From Streptomyces collinus Tu 365 (GTDB taxonomy: Bacteria > Actinomycetota > Actinomycetes > Streptomycetales > Streptomycetaceae), in the NCBI RefSeq assembly GCF_000444875.1, contig NC_021985.1, positions 6,282,170 to 6,346,169 of the forward strand: a stretch of DNA of 64,000 nucleotides, read 5' to 3'. The position numbers and the translations under genes are program-made. Below the pieces are notes generated by a model. It searched no databases. It had not been told where the DNA came from and saw only the letters and a list, made by a program, of their open reading frames with translations. Positions 1-8,250 of the stretch are shown here, one piece after another. Positions within the stretch are counted from its first letter, which is position 1; the number at the start of each line of letters is the position of its first letter.

Positions 1-1
1 C

Positions 2-502
2 TGGTACGCGGACGATCCGGAGCAGGCGACCCACCAGGCGGAGATCTCCGCCTACCCCACGCACCAGCACCGCGAGGCCGTGGTCGGCGCGATGGCCGTG
101 GCGGCCGCGGCCGCACTGGCCGCCGCACCGGACGGGCCGCCCAGCCCTGAGGCGCTGCTGGACGGCGTCATCGCCCTCGTGCCCAGGAGCGCGGTCGGCG
201 CGGGCCTGCGCCGGGCCCGGGACATGCTCGACTACGGCGACGCCGGGACGGTCGCGGCCGTCCTGGGCTGCGGACGCCGCACGAGCGCTCACGACACCGT
301 CCCCTTCGCCCTCTGGTCGGCCGCTCGTTCGCTCGCCGACTTCGAGAAGGCGTTCTGGACGACCGCCCAGGTGGGTGGGGACGTGGACACGAACTGCGCC
401 ATCGTCGGCGGTGTACTCGCGTCCGGCAAGGCGGGACCGCCCCCGGCGCCGTGGCTGGAGCGGACCGAGGCCCTGCCGGACTGGGTGCCGTCCGGCCCCT
501 GA
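2..502 (+). CDS. ADP-ribosylglycohydrolase family protein, C-terminal part (5' end outside window)
   Basis: The frame is open from the first bases of the window and ends at TGA 500-502, so only the last 166 residues are visible. Near the end it carries the motif GGDVDTNCAI, which corresponds to the GGDTDTNxAI metal-binding signature of ADP-ribosylglycohydrolases (DraG-like fold; the two Asp coordinate Mg/Mn). These enzymes remove ADP-ribose from proteins or small molecules. The first Thr of the usual signature is Val here, a mild change that leaves both Asp in place. The substrate cannot be told from the fragment. Downstream lies decayed DNA and no operon partner. Confidence 0.85.
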   Translation, partial: WYADDPEQATHQAEISAYPTHQHREAVVGAMAVAAAAALAAAPDGPPSPEALLDGVIALVPRSAVGAGLRRARDMLDYGDAGTVAAVLGCGRRTSAHDTVPFALWSAARSLADFEKAFWTTAQVGGDVDTNCAIVGGVLASGKAGPPPAPWLERTEALPDWVPSGP

Positions 503-746
503 GCCACCCCCCTTCGCCCATCGGGCACTCTTCGTGTCCGCCGGGAACTCTCCGTGGTCGTCGCCCGTTGTCCCGGGGCTGCCGCGGGGCAGTGGTCCGG
601 CCGGCCGCGGTGGGCCGCCGCCCCGGCCGGGTCGGACGATTCCCGGACCCGCCGTGCCCGCGAGGGCGCCGAGGCCGCTCATGCGGCCTGGATCACCAGC
701 CGGCAGGTCACCAAAGCCGCCCCGCCCGCGAGTCGAGGACCTGGGA
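503..746. other. Intergenic stretch without a recognisable gene
   Basis: GC-rich DNA between the glycohydrolase and the MFS remnant. I see no convincing coding frame, no clear terminator and no RNA gene. It is probably decayed sequence continuing the pseudogene region downstream. Confidence 0.5.
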
Positions 747-848
747 TCAGATCACGCTTCCGTCGAGCACCACCATGAGTTGGCAGGCGGCGAGGACGGC
801 CAGGGCGATGCCGGGATGCCCCTCCCGGCGGGCCGCGCCCGGTTCTGT
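747..848 (-). pseudogene. Remnant of a DHA2-type MFS efflux transporter N-terminus
   Basis: Read on the minus strand, the sequence translates to GHPGIALAVLAACQLMVVLD followed by GSVI and a TGA stop (747-749). This closely resembles the start of EmrB/QacA-type 14-TM exporters, which begin with GIALAV.AACQLMVVLDxTVVNVALP. The frame ends exactly where the first membrane helix should continue, and I find no continuation in any frame, so the gene is a stub. It faces away from the TetR remnant at 875-1219, the usual layout of a drug-efflux pump and its repressor. Recognition is by eye from the motif. Confidence 0.6.
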
Positions 849-874
849 TCTCCGGAGTAACTGAGAGGTTGTCA

Positions 875-1219
875 CGATGGGTCCCCCAAAGAGGCGTTAG
901 TGAACGACGCCATGTTCTCGCGACCCGGTCGCTGCGCGCCGTGATTCACGAGTGCGATCAGAAGTAGGCCGAACGCTCCCATGGTGTGATCTTCGACGGC
1001 GTGGTGGAGCCGACCATCCAGCAGTCGCGGGACGTGGTGACCCGTGGAAAAGAGCGGGGAGAAGTGCGTCCCGACGCGGCCGACGGATACGTCTTGGACG
1101 CCATCCCGGCGATGATGATGCACCGATCCAAGATGTGCAGAAGCGAATGGAGCGATCGGGATCTGGAGGAGATGGTCGACCACCTCATGATCCCGCTGCT
1201 ACGTCCGCACGGCTCGTGA
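875..1219 (+). pseudogene. Degraded TetR-family regulator (frameshift and in-frame stop)
   Basis: Pieces of a TetR regulator lie in two frames. One frame at 882-917 reads SPKEALVNDAMFS, like the end of the TetR helix-turn-helix (F.sKeaLv..a). From about 923 another frame reads TRSLRAVIHE, which matches the conserved dtGsLraDL stretch. That frame hits a TAG at 965-967, then continues with a C-terminal ligand domain containing ERGEVRPDA, ending at TGA 1217-1219. The DNA-binding N-terminus is missing. The fragment also holds a TTA codon at 897. With the divergent MFS stub it looks like a dead repressor/efflux pair. A short expressed peptide from GTG 986 is possible but unlikely. Confidence 0.65.
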
Positions 1220-1299
1220 CCCGCCCGCCGGCCCTCTTCGCCCCGGCCCGGGAACCGGGGTGTCGCTCGGTGATCCGGGCGGCGTACCCTAAGGGCGCC

Positions 1300-2001
1300 A
1301 TGCCGTACGAACCACCCACCCACACTGTCGAGCGCTCCCTGCGCGCCACGACCGGAGCGAAGATCATCGCTGGTGTCGACGAGGTGGGGCGCGGCGCCTG
1401 GGCCGGGCCCGTCACCGTCTGCGCGGCGGTCACCGGACTCCGTCGGCCACCCGAGGGTCTGACCGACTCCAAGCTGCTGACCATCAAGCGCCGTACGGAA
1501 CTGGCCGGGATACTCCGGACGTGGGTGACCTCCTACGCCCTGGGGCATGCTTCACCCGAGGAGATCGACGAACGGGGGATGACCGCCGCGCTGCGGCTCG
1601 CCGCCGTCCGGGCCCTGGACGCCCTGCCGGTGCGCCCCGACGCCGTGATCCTCGACGGGAAGCACGACTATCTCGGCGCCCCGTGGAAGGTCCGCACGGT
1701 GATCAAGGGAGATCGTTCCTGCGTCGCCGTCGCGGCGGCGTCGGTGATCGCCAAGGTTCAGCGCGACAAAATGATGGCCGAACTGGGTGTCGACCATGCA
1801 GACTTCGGGTTTGCGGACAACGCCGGGTATCCGTCTCCCGTGCACAAGGCCGCACTGGAGGAGCGGGGACCCACCCCGTACCACCGCCTGTCATGGGCGT
1901 ATCTTGATGCGCTGCCCCAGTGGCGGCACCTCAAGAAGGTCCGCAGCTGGGCGGACGGAGGCGTTCCGGAGATCGAGGGTCAGCTCGGCTTCGACTTCTG
2001 A
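1300..2001 (+). CDS. rnhB: Ribonuclease HII
   Basis: 233 residues, a normal length for RNase HII, which cuts the RNA strand of RNA/DNA hybrids and removes ribonucleotides misincorporated into DNA. The N-terminus has the invariant GVDEVGRGAWAGPV block (catalytic Asp27 and Glu28), then TDSK, a third acidic site in VILDGKHDYL and the conserved block VAAASVIAKVQRD. The frame is open further upstream, but that part overlaps the TetR remnant and looks non-coding. ATG 1300 sits just before the first conserved block. A TACCCT hexamer nine bases ahead of the ATG suggests a very short or absent leader. It is monocistronic. Confidence 0.95.
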   Translation: MPYEPPTHTVERSLRATTGAKIIAGVDEVGRGAWAGPVTVCAAVTGLRRPPEGLTDSKLLTIKRRTELAGILRTWVTSYALGHASPEEIDERGMTAALRLAAVRALDALPVRPDAVILDGKHDYLGAPWKVRTVIKGDRSCVAVAAASVIAKVQRDKMMAELGVDHADFGFADNAGYPSPVHKAALEERGPTPYHRLSWAYLDALPQWRHLKKVRSWADGGVPEIEGQLGFDF

Positions 2002-2069
2002 CGGTTCCGCTCGCACTGATGTGCCACCCGGTCGTTCCCACCGCATCAACGTTTGATAAAAAACAGCTC

Positions 2070-2714
2070 ATGCCTCTCATTCCCGAGGAGCCTCAGATTC
2101 ACGAGAGTGCCCAGGGTCCCCGCGTCACTCCGGCCAGTGGCCGTACCGCGCCGACCCCTCGCCCCGTACCCGGCCCCCGTTCCGCGGCTCCGTCCCGCCC
2201 CGGTCGTCCCGGCCCTCCGCGGCCCACGCCGCCGGTGCAGCGCACGCAGCGTGACGTGGTTCCGGCCAAGCCAGGCCCGTCGGGCCCGGCCGTTCCCGCC
2301 GTCTCGGCGGCCACCCCGCAGATCCAGCTGATCCCCGCCTCGGCCGAGGGTGCCCTCGACGCCGCCGAGGAAGCGGTGGACCTGCTGCTCGACTCGGGCC
2401 GCACCCCCGGGGAGGTGCTGGTGATCACCACCGGCGCCCAGCACCCGTGGGCCGAGCACGAGCTCTCCTTCGGTGAGGCCGCCTACTGGGCGCAGCACGA
2501 CTCCGGTGACGACGTCTTCTACACGGACGCCGCCATCGCCTCCCGTGCCGCGTCCCGCCCCGTGGTCGTCGTGGCCGTCAACGGAGGCCCCGCCGCCGCT
2601 GCCGCCACCGTCCTCCCGCTCGCCCATGCCAGGGCCGGTGCTCTGCTGATCGTCTGCGGTGACCCGCAGCAGATCAACTCGGTGCTGGGCGCGGCCGTGG
2701 GCGCGGGCGTCTGA
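2070..2714 (+). CDS. Conserved actinobacterial protein with a helicase motif-VI-like C-terminus
   Basis: 214 residues. The first 85 or so are Pro/Arg/Ala-rich and look disordered. The rest is a compact alpha/beta domain. Its end, VVVVAVNGGP followed by LAHARAGALLIVCGDPQQI, resembles the tail of superfamily-I helicases (motif VI plus the GDPQQI-like strand), but no Walker A or B motif is present, so an ATPase function is not supported. Function unknown. ATG 2070 was chosen because the frame upstream overlaps rnhB. There is no clear ribosome-binding site, and the bases ahead of the start are unusually AT-rich (TTTGATAAAAAACAG). A strong hairpin follows the stop. Confidence 0.8.
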   Translation: MPLIPEEPQIHESAQGPRVTPASGRTAPTPRPVPGPRSAAPSRPGRPGPPRPTPPVQRTQRDVVPAKPGPSGPAVPAVSAATPQIQLIPASAEGALDAAEEAVDLLLDSGRTPGEVLVITTGAQHPWAEHELSFGEAAYWAQHDSGDDVFYTDAAIASRAASRPVVVVAVNGGPAAAAATVLPLAHARAGALLIVCGDPQQINSVLGAAVGAGV

Positions 2715-2723
2715 GTCACGTCC

Positions 2724-2750
2724 CGCCTCCCGCGCCGGGACGGCGCGGGA
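2724..2750 (+). terminator. Hairpin terminator after the 2070-2714 gene
   Basis: An 11-bp perfect stem (CCTCCCGCGCC pairing with GGCGCGGGAGG) closes a 5-base loop, starting 10 bases after the stop codon. It has no T-tract, as is common in Streptomyces. Confidence 0.65.
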
Positions 2751-3047
2751 GGGTGACGGGGGTATCCGCACGGTGCGGCCTTCGCCATGCCCGCACACGG
2801 GCGCGACCGAAGGTGCCCGGTCCTTCCAGGGGACGGCCGTCCGGCGTGCGGGTGTGCGCCGGTGCCACGGCGCGGACCGCTCACGGGGGAATCACCGGCC
2901 GCTCCTGAACCGCGTCCGAGCCGGGCGGCCTCCCCGCCCGAACACGGCGCGGTGGGTGCGCCGTCCCTGGGGACGGTCACAGGAACGCCCGGGACGCCTG
3001 GGGTACTTCCCCTGCCCTCCGGCTCGGCCGGCGGCCGACGAGGATCC
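2751..3047. other. Intergenic stretch, nothing recognised
   Basis: About 300 bases between the terminator and the 3' end of the convergent minus-strand gene. I find no coding frame with normal Streptomyces codon use, no RNA gene and no clear repeat. Confidence 0.5.
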
Positions 3048-3668
3048 TCAGCGAGCGGCTGCGCGCCGCAGGACCTCGGAGACCGGGCCCCCGGTGCGCG
3101 GCGCCAGCGGTGGCGCCTCCGAGAGGGCGAAGGGCTCCGGCTCCGAACGGGAGCTCGGCCGGCGGCCGCCGCGGTTCTCGCCGAGCACCTGCCAGCCGTC
3201 CCCGGTCAGCGTGATGTACGCCCCGCAGCGCAACCCGTGCAGGGTGCAGGCGTCGCGCAGCCCCCACATCCAGGCGCCGTCCTCCTCCGTCCAACGCGCT
3301 TCGCCCTCACGGCAGTAGAGCAGCACGGCGGTGCGCACCGGAGTGCGTCGGCGCAGGTCGTGCGGAATGACCCGGCGCAACTGGGCGAGCAGCGCGTTGC
3401 GGAACATCCAGCCGTCGGCCGGTGCCGGACGCCGTACGAACGAGGCGCTGGCGCACAGCCGTTCCTCCGGGTCCAGGACGGCCACGACCGCCATGGACGG
3501 CTTGGGGTGATGCCGGGCGTGGAGCCCGCTGACGACCTCACGGGGGTTGCGCAGCAGGGGGATTCCGGCGGCTGCCCACTCCGCGGGCTCGAGCAGGCGA
3601 CTGGCGGAAGCGGCGGACGCGGACGTCGACAACGAGGCCGCCGAGGACGAGGCGAATCCGAAGGTCAC
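3048..3668 (-). CDS. Conserved hypothetical protein
   Basis: 206 residues from GTG 3668, preceded by a close GGGAGG (AAC spacer). I do not recognise the family. The N-terminus is a Ser/Ala-rich low-complexity segment (SSSAASLSTSASAASAS), followed by a mixed domain of about 130 residues with GLHARHHPKPSMAVVAVLD, a Trp-rich part (EDGAWMWGLRDACTLHGLRCG) and a basic/Pro-rich tail. It has no signal peptide, no TM helix and no known catalytic motif. It lies downstream of recQ on the same strand, 283 bases away, so it probably has its own promoter. A start further upstream is open but would use poor codons. Confidence 0.7.
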   Translation of the reverse strand: MTFGFASSSAASLSTSASAASASRLLEPAEWAAAGIPLLRNPREVVSGLHARHHPKPSMAVVAVLDPEERLCASASFVRRPAPADGWMFRNALLAQLRRVIPHDLRRRTPVRTAVLLYCREGEARWTEEDGAWMWGLRDACTLHGLRCGAYITLTGDGWQVLGENRGGRRPSSRSEPEPFALSEAPPLAPRTGGPVSEVLRRAAAR

Positions 3669-3950
3669 GTTCCTCCCTTCGGCTACGCGCCCACACTGCG
3701 GGCGAGGTCTGATTCGGGGGAGCGCGCACCGCAACGGAGCCCAACCGGGACACGGAGGAGTCGTGCGGGGAGCGGACCTCAATTCTTCCTGTCGAACTGG
3801 GATGCGGCAACGAGCAATTGGGGCCACCGGCTGTTATCTGGCGGTGCGTGGCTTATATCCCTACCCGCAGGGGCCGCTGACGACGCCTGGGATGCCCGGT
3901 CCAGGCCCGTTCGCGTGCCGCGCAGGCACCCGGACGGCCGCGGCGGCCGG

Positions 3951-6116
3951 TCAGCCCTGGACGGCCAGCACCAGGGGCAACACCGCGTTCGCGCCGCCCC
4001 GTCTGAGCAGGCGCGAGGCGACGGCGAGGGTCCAGCCGGTCTCCGTGAAGTCGTCCACGAGGAGGACCGGGCCGCGGGCCTCGGCGAGCGCCTCGGCGAG
4101 GTCGGGCGGCACCGTCAGCGCCCCGTCGAGGGCCTTCAGCCGCTGCGCGCTGTTGCTGCGCGGCACCCGTGACGCGTCGCCGCTGTACGCGATGGAGCCG
4201 AGCAACGGCAGCCGGCCGATCTCGGCGATGCGGGCGCCGAGGGACTGGACCAGCGCCGGCCGGGTGCGCGAGGCGACGGTCACCACTCCCACGGGCCTGG
4301 GCTGCGCGTCGGGCGCACCCGGGGCCCAGCCGCCCGGGCCCCTGGCCCAGTCGGCGAGCACGTCCACCACGGCGCGCGCGACGTCGTCCGGGACCGGCCC
4401 GTCGACCGCCTGCGGCGCGAACAGGGGACGCAGCCGGTTGCCCCAGCCGATGTCCGAGAGGCGGCCCAGCGCCCGCCCGGACGAGGCCAGTTCACCGGCC
4501 GGGATCCGGCCCTTGAGGTCGATGCCGATGGCGGGAAGTCCGGTCGGCCACATACGACGGGGCTCCACCTCGACCCCGGCGCGACCGAGGTCGACCCGGG
4601 CGGCGTCCAGTGCCGCCGTGGTCGTGTCGGCGGTGAAGCGCTGCCCCGCGCAGTTGTCGCAACGACCGCAGGGCTTGGCGCCCTCGTCGTCCAACTGGCG
4701 CTGGAGGAACTCCATCCGGCAGTCCGTGGTGGACGCGTACTCGCGCATCGCCTGCTGCTCCGCCTTGCGCTGGCGGGCCACCCACGCGTACCGCTCGGCG
4801 TCGTACGACCACGGCTGCCCGGTGGCGGTCCAGCCGCCCTTGACGCGCTTGACCGCCCCGTCCACGTCCAGGACCTTCAGCATCGTCTCCAGCCGGGAGC
4901 GGCGCAGCTCCACGAGCGGCTCCAGGGCGGGAAGCGACAGCGGGCGGTCGGCCCGGGCGAGGACGTCCAGGGTGCGGCGCACCAGGTCCTCCGCGGGGAA
5001 GGCGAGGGAGGCGAAGTACTCCCAGATCGCCTCGTCCTCCCTGCCCGGCAGCAGCAGTACCTCGGCGTGCTCGACGCCGCGTCCCGCGCGGCCGACCTGC
5101 TGGTAGTAGGCGATGGGCGAGGACGGCGAGCCGAGATGCACGACGAAGCCCAGGTCCGGCTTGTCGAAGCCCATCCCGAGCGCCGAGGTGGCGATCAGGG
5201 CCTTGACCCGGTTGGCCAGCAGATCGTCCTCGGCCTGCTGCCGGTCGGCGTTCTCCGTCTTGCCCGTGTACGAGGCGACGGTGTGTCCGCGCTGCCGGAG
5301 GAAGGCGGTGACCTCCTCGGCCGCGGCGACGGTGAGGGTGTAGACGATGCCGGAGCCCGGCAGGTCGTCGAGGTGGTCGGCGAGCCAGGCCATCCGGTGC
5401 GCGGCGTCGGGCAGCCGCAGCACGTTGAGGCTCAGGCTCTCCCGGTCCAGGGGTCCGCGCAGCACCAGCGCGTCCGAGGCGCCGCCCGTGCCGAGCTGCT
5501 CGGCGACGTCCGCGGTGACGCGCGCGTTGGCCGTGGCAGTGGTCGCCAGTACCGGCACCCCCGGCGGGAGGTCGCCGAGCATGGTGCGCAGCCGGCGGTA
5601 GTCCGGGCGGAAGTCGTGGCCCCAGTCGGAGATGCAGTGGGCCTCGTCCACGACGAGCAGCCCGGTCGCCGCCGAGAGCTTGGGCAGCACCTGGTCGCGG
5701 AAGTCGGGGTTGTTCAGGCGTTCCGGGCTGACGAGCAGTACGTCTACCTCTCCGGCCGCGATCTCGTCCTGGACCGTGTCCCACTCCTCGGTGTTGGCGG
5801 AGTTGATGGTCCGGGCGTGGATCCCGGCGCGGGCCGCCGCCTCCACCTGGTTGCGCATGAGGGCGAGGAGCGGAGAGACGATCACCGTGGGCCCGCTGCC
5901 TCTCGCCCGCAGCAGCGAGGTCGCCACGAAGTACACGGCGGACTTGCCCCAGCCGGTGCGCTGCACGACCAGGGCCCGGCGCCGGTCGGCGACCAGTGCC
6001 TCGATGGCCCGCCACTGGTCCTCGCGCAGCCGGGCGGCGCCCGTGTCGTCCCCGACGAGCCGGGCGAGGACGGCGTCGGCCTGCGTCCGGAGGTCCGCGT
6101 TGTTCGTGTGCTCCAT
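3951..6116 (-). CDS. recQ: RecQ-type DEAH helicase with phosphoribosyltransferase-like C-terminus
   Basis: 721 residues. An ATP-dependent 3'-5' DNA helicase for recombination and repair. Visible motifs: I (RTGWGKS, about 53-59), II (DEAH, 157-160, followed by CISDWGHDFR), VI (QQVGRAGRG, about 339-347), and the RecQ zinc site with Cys466, Cys483, Cys486 and Cys489. Beyond about residue 500 there is a domain ending in VLLVDDFTETGWTL, which has the form of a PRPP-binding loop of type I phosphoribosyltransferases (VLLVDD..TTG.T), so this is a helicase/PRTase-like fusion. ATG 6116 was chosen; ATG 6125 is three codons upstream. The divergent DUF4192 gene starts 140 bases away. Confidence 0.9.
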   Translation of the reverse strand: MEHTNNADLRTQADAVLARLVGDDTGAARLREDQWRAIEALVADRRRALVVQRTGWGKSAVYFVATSLLRARGSGPTVIVSPLLALMRNQVEAAARAGIHARTINSANTEEWDTVQDEIAAGEVDVLLVSPERLNNPDFRDQVLPKLSAATGLLVVDEAHCISDWGHDFRPDYRRLRTMLGDLPPGVPVLATTATANARVTADVAEQLGTGGASDALVLRGPLDRESLSLNVLRLPDAAHRMAWLADHLDDLPGSGIVYTLTVAAAEEVTAFLRQRGHTVASYTGKTENADRQQAEDDLLANRVKALIATSALGMGFDKPDLGFVVHLGSPSSPIAYYQQVGRAGRGVEHAEVLLLPGREDEAIWEYFASLAFPAEDLVRRTLDVLARADRPLSLPALEPLVELRRSRLETMLKVLDVDGAVKRVKGGWTATGQPWSYDAERYAWVARQRKAEQQAMREYASTTDCRMEFLQRQLDDEGAKPCGRCDNCAGQRFTADTTTAALDAARVDLGRAGVEVEPRRMWPTGLPAIGIDLKGRIPAGELASSGRALGRLSDIGWGNRLRPLFAPQAVDGPVPDDVARAVVDVLADWARGPGGWAPGAPDAQPRPVGVVTVASRTRPALVQSLGARIAEIGRLPLLGSIAYSGDASRVPRSNSAQRLKALDGALTVPPDLAEALAEARGPVLLVDDFTETGWTLAVASRLLRRGGANAVLPLVLAVQG

Positions 6117-6256
6117 GCGTCCCATACAACAGGACGGGACTGACAACCGGGCGGTGAGAGGGGTGCGGGACGGGGTGACATCGGCTTTGTCGTGTCCCTG
6201 GTCCGAGTTGTCCACAGGTTCAAGCGGAATGTCGGAATCCGCGAGATCGTCTGCGC

Positions 6257-7945
6257 ATGACGAATCACGGCGAAACCACCGGACCCTTCGAAAACGGCGA
6301 CATCCTGGGACGAGAGCCGCTGAACGAGCGGTCCGCGCACGACCCCCAGGTCACCCTGCGCACCCCGGCCGAGCTGGCCGACGCCCTTCCCTACCTGCTC
6401 GGGTACCGGCCGGAGGACAGCATCGTGCTGGTCGCCCTGCACGACCGGGAGGGCCGCGGCCGGTTCGGCGGACGGGCCAGGCTCGGCATCCCCGCGGCCA
6501 CCGAGGACTGGGATGCGGCCGTACGGCAACTGGCTCAGGGGCTGGTGACCGGCAGCGAGCGGCGCGGCGCGAAGCCGGAGCAGATGGTCGCCTACGTCTG
6601 CCAGGAACCGGGCGCCGGCGAGACGGGCCGGGACGTGATGATCAGGCTCAGGCCGCTCATCGCTCTGCTGCGCACGCAGTGCGGCACCCTCGACGCGCCG
6701 GTGATCGAGGCCCTGTGCATCTCGGACGGCCGCTTCTGGTCCTACTGCTGCCCGACCGAGCGCTGCTGCCCCGACGACGGGACGCCGATGGGCCTGCCGG
6801 GCACCTCGGTGCTGGCCGCCGCGGCAACCTACGCGGGGATCCAGGTGCGCGGCACGCTCCGCGAGCTACGGGCCAGGCTGCTGCCCTGGGAGACGGGCGC
6901 GGCCCTGCAACAGGAGATCGCCCTGGACGCGGCCGGCATGGACCTGGTGCCCCGCATCCTCGACGACGCCACCCGGCCCGGCGTGGCCGAGGAGACCCTC
7001 GAACTGGCCGATCGGATCATCCGCAGGTTCACCGCGGCACCACCGGTCCCCGGCGCGCACCGGGCCGACATCCGCGACGACGAACTGCTCGGCCACGACG
7101 AGGCGGCGACCCTCATCCTCGGGCTCCAGGACCGCACGACCCGCGACCGGGCGGCCGCCTGGATGGAGGGAGACGAGGCCGGCCCGGCCCTGCGGCTCTG
7201 GCGCGCCCTGGCCCGCCGCTGCGTCGGGCCCTACGGCGAGCACGCCGCCGCCCCGCTGACCCTGGCGGGCTGGGTCGCCTGGTCCGGCGGGGACGAACTG
7301 GAGGCCCGGGAAGCGCTCGCGATGGCACTGGGCGCGGACCCCGACTACCTCTTCGCCCGCCTCCTGCACCAGGCATGCAACGACGGCCTCGACCCCGAGT
7401 CCATCCGCCGGTGCCTGCGCGCGGAACGCGCGGAGCGGACAGCGGGCAAGGGGTGCGCGCCGACGGCGGAACCCGCACAACCGGACGGGTCGGAGCAGGT
7501 GCGGACGGCAGGCACGGAGCCGGGGCAGCCGGACGGGTCGCAGCAGGTGCGGTCCCACGGGACGGACCCGGGGCAGTCGGCAGGGACGGAGCGGACAGTA
7601 CCGGCACCGGAAGACACCCGGTGGCCGCCCCCGGCCGAGAGCGTGCCGGACTCGGGATCACCCGCCACGGCGGAGGCTCGCCCATCGGAGCGGACCTCAG
7701 GGACCGGTGGCCCCCGGCGCCGTCGCCGCACGCGGACCGCCGAGGGCGGCGACGGCGCCTCCCGCCCGCCGCGTGGCGAGGCCGACCGGCGCCGGCCGGC
7801 CGGCTCCCGTACCCGGACGCCGGCCACCGGACCCACCCGCCGCGGAGGTGAACGGTCCGGCGGTACGCGCACGCGCGCCGAAGGCGCCCCGGCCCATGAC
7901 GCCGCGGCGACCGGCGGCCGCCGCGAGGCCGAGGGGGACGGGTGA
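6257..7945 (+). CDS. DUF4192 family protein with repetitive basic tail
   Basis: 562 residues. Residues 30-400 form a DUF4192 domain: it begins with LRTPAELADALPYLLGYRPEDSIVL, typical of this actinobacterial family, and has a Cys-rich patch around residue 165 (SYCCPTERCC). The family's function is not established. From about residue 400 the protein turns into low-complexity Pro/Gly/Arg sequence with a near repeat (QPDGSEQVRTAGTEPG / QPDGSQQVRSHGTDPG) and an Arg-rich end, probably disordered. It is divergent from recQ. ATG 6257 has no obvious ribosome-binding site. Confidence 0.8.
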   Translation: MTNHGETTGPFENGDILGREPLNERSAHDPQVTLRTPAELADALPYLLGYRPEDSIVLVALHDREGRGRFGGRARLGIPAATEDWDAAVRQLAQGLVTGSERRGAKPEQMVAYVCQEPGAGETGRDVMIRLRPLIALLRTQCGTLDAPVIEALCISDGRFWSYCCPTERCCPDDGTPMGLPGTSVLAAAATYAGIQVRGTLRELRARLLPWETGAALQQEIALDAAGMDLVPRILDDATRPGVAEETLELADRIIRRFTAAPPVPGAHRADIRDDELLGHDEAATLILGLQDRTTRDRAAAWMEGDEAGPALRLWRALARRCVGPYGEHAAAPLTLAGWVAWSGGDELEAREALAMALGADPDYLFARLLHQACNDGLDPESIRRCLRAERAERTAGKGCAPTAEPAQPDGSEQVRTAGTEPGQPDGSQQVRSHGTDPGQSAGTERTVPAPEDTRWPPPAESVPDSGSPATAEARPSERTSGTGGPRRRRRTRTAEGGDGASRPPRGEADRRRPAGSRTRTPATGPTRRGGERSGGTRTRAEGAPAHDAAATGGRREAEGDG

Positions 7946-8250
7946 GGACCGGCCGCGGGCCCGGCGCCGCGCTCATCCGCCGGCGCGTCCGCCCGCTCCG
8001 GCGCGTGGTGCCACCCGACCCGAGGGGCCCAGCGCGCCGGGAAGACCCGCCCGTCGCGATCCGGCCTCCGACACGCCGTCGTCCGGCCGGCTTCACCGGT
8101 CCGGGGCGTGACCAGGACGAGCGCGCCGCCGTTCACCTGAGTGGCGGAACGCCTGGACGGGGCGTGCCGCCGCACGACCCCCGCACCTCCGGGGGCGTCG
8201 GCCCGCGCCCGGCACGACCGAGGCGCACCGAGAGCAGAAAAGGCCACCCC
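7946..8250. other. Gap between the DUF4192 gene and the debranching-like gene
   Basis: The frame of the downstream gene stays open through this gap and could start at GTG 7942, overlapping the previous stop. Its translation here is Pro/Arg-rich and without conserved features, so I treat it as untranslated or as an optional N-terminal extension. I see no terminator or clear promoter. Confidence 0.4.

Noticed and set aside
952..1299. N-terminal extension of RNase HII to 349 residues
   Set aside because: It overlaps the TetR remnant and lacks conserved sequence; ATG 1300 begins just before the invariant DEVGRG block.
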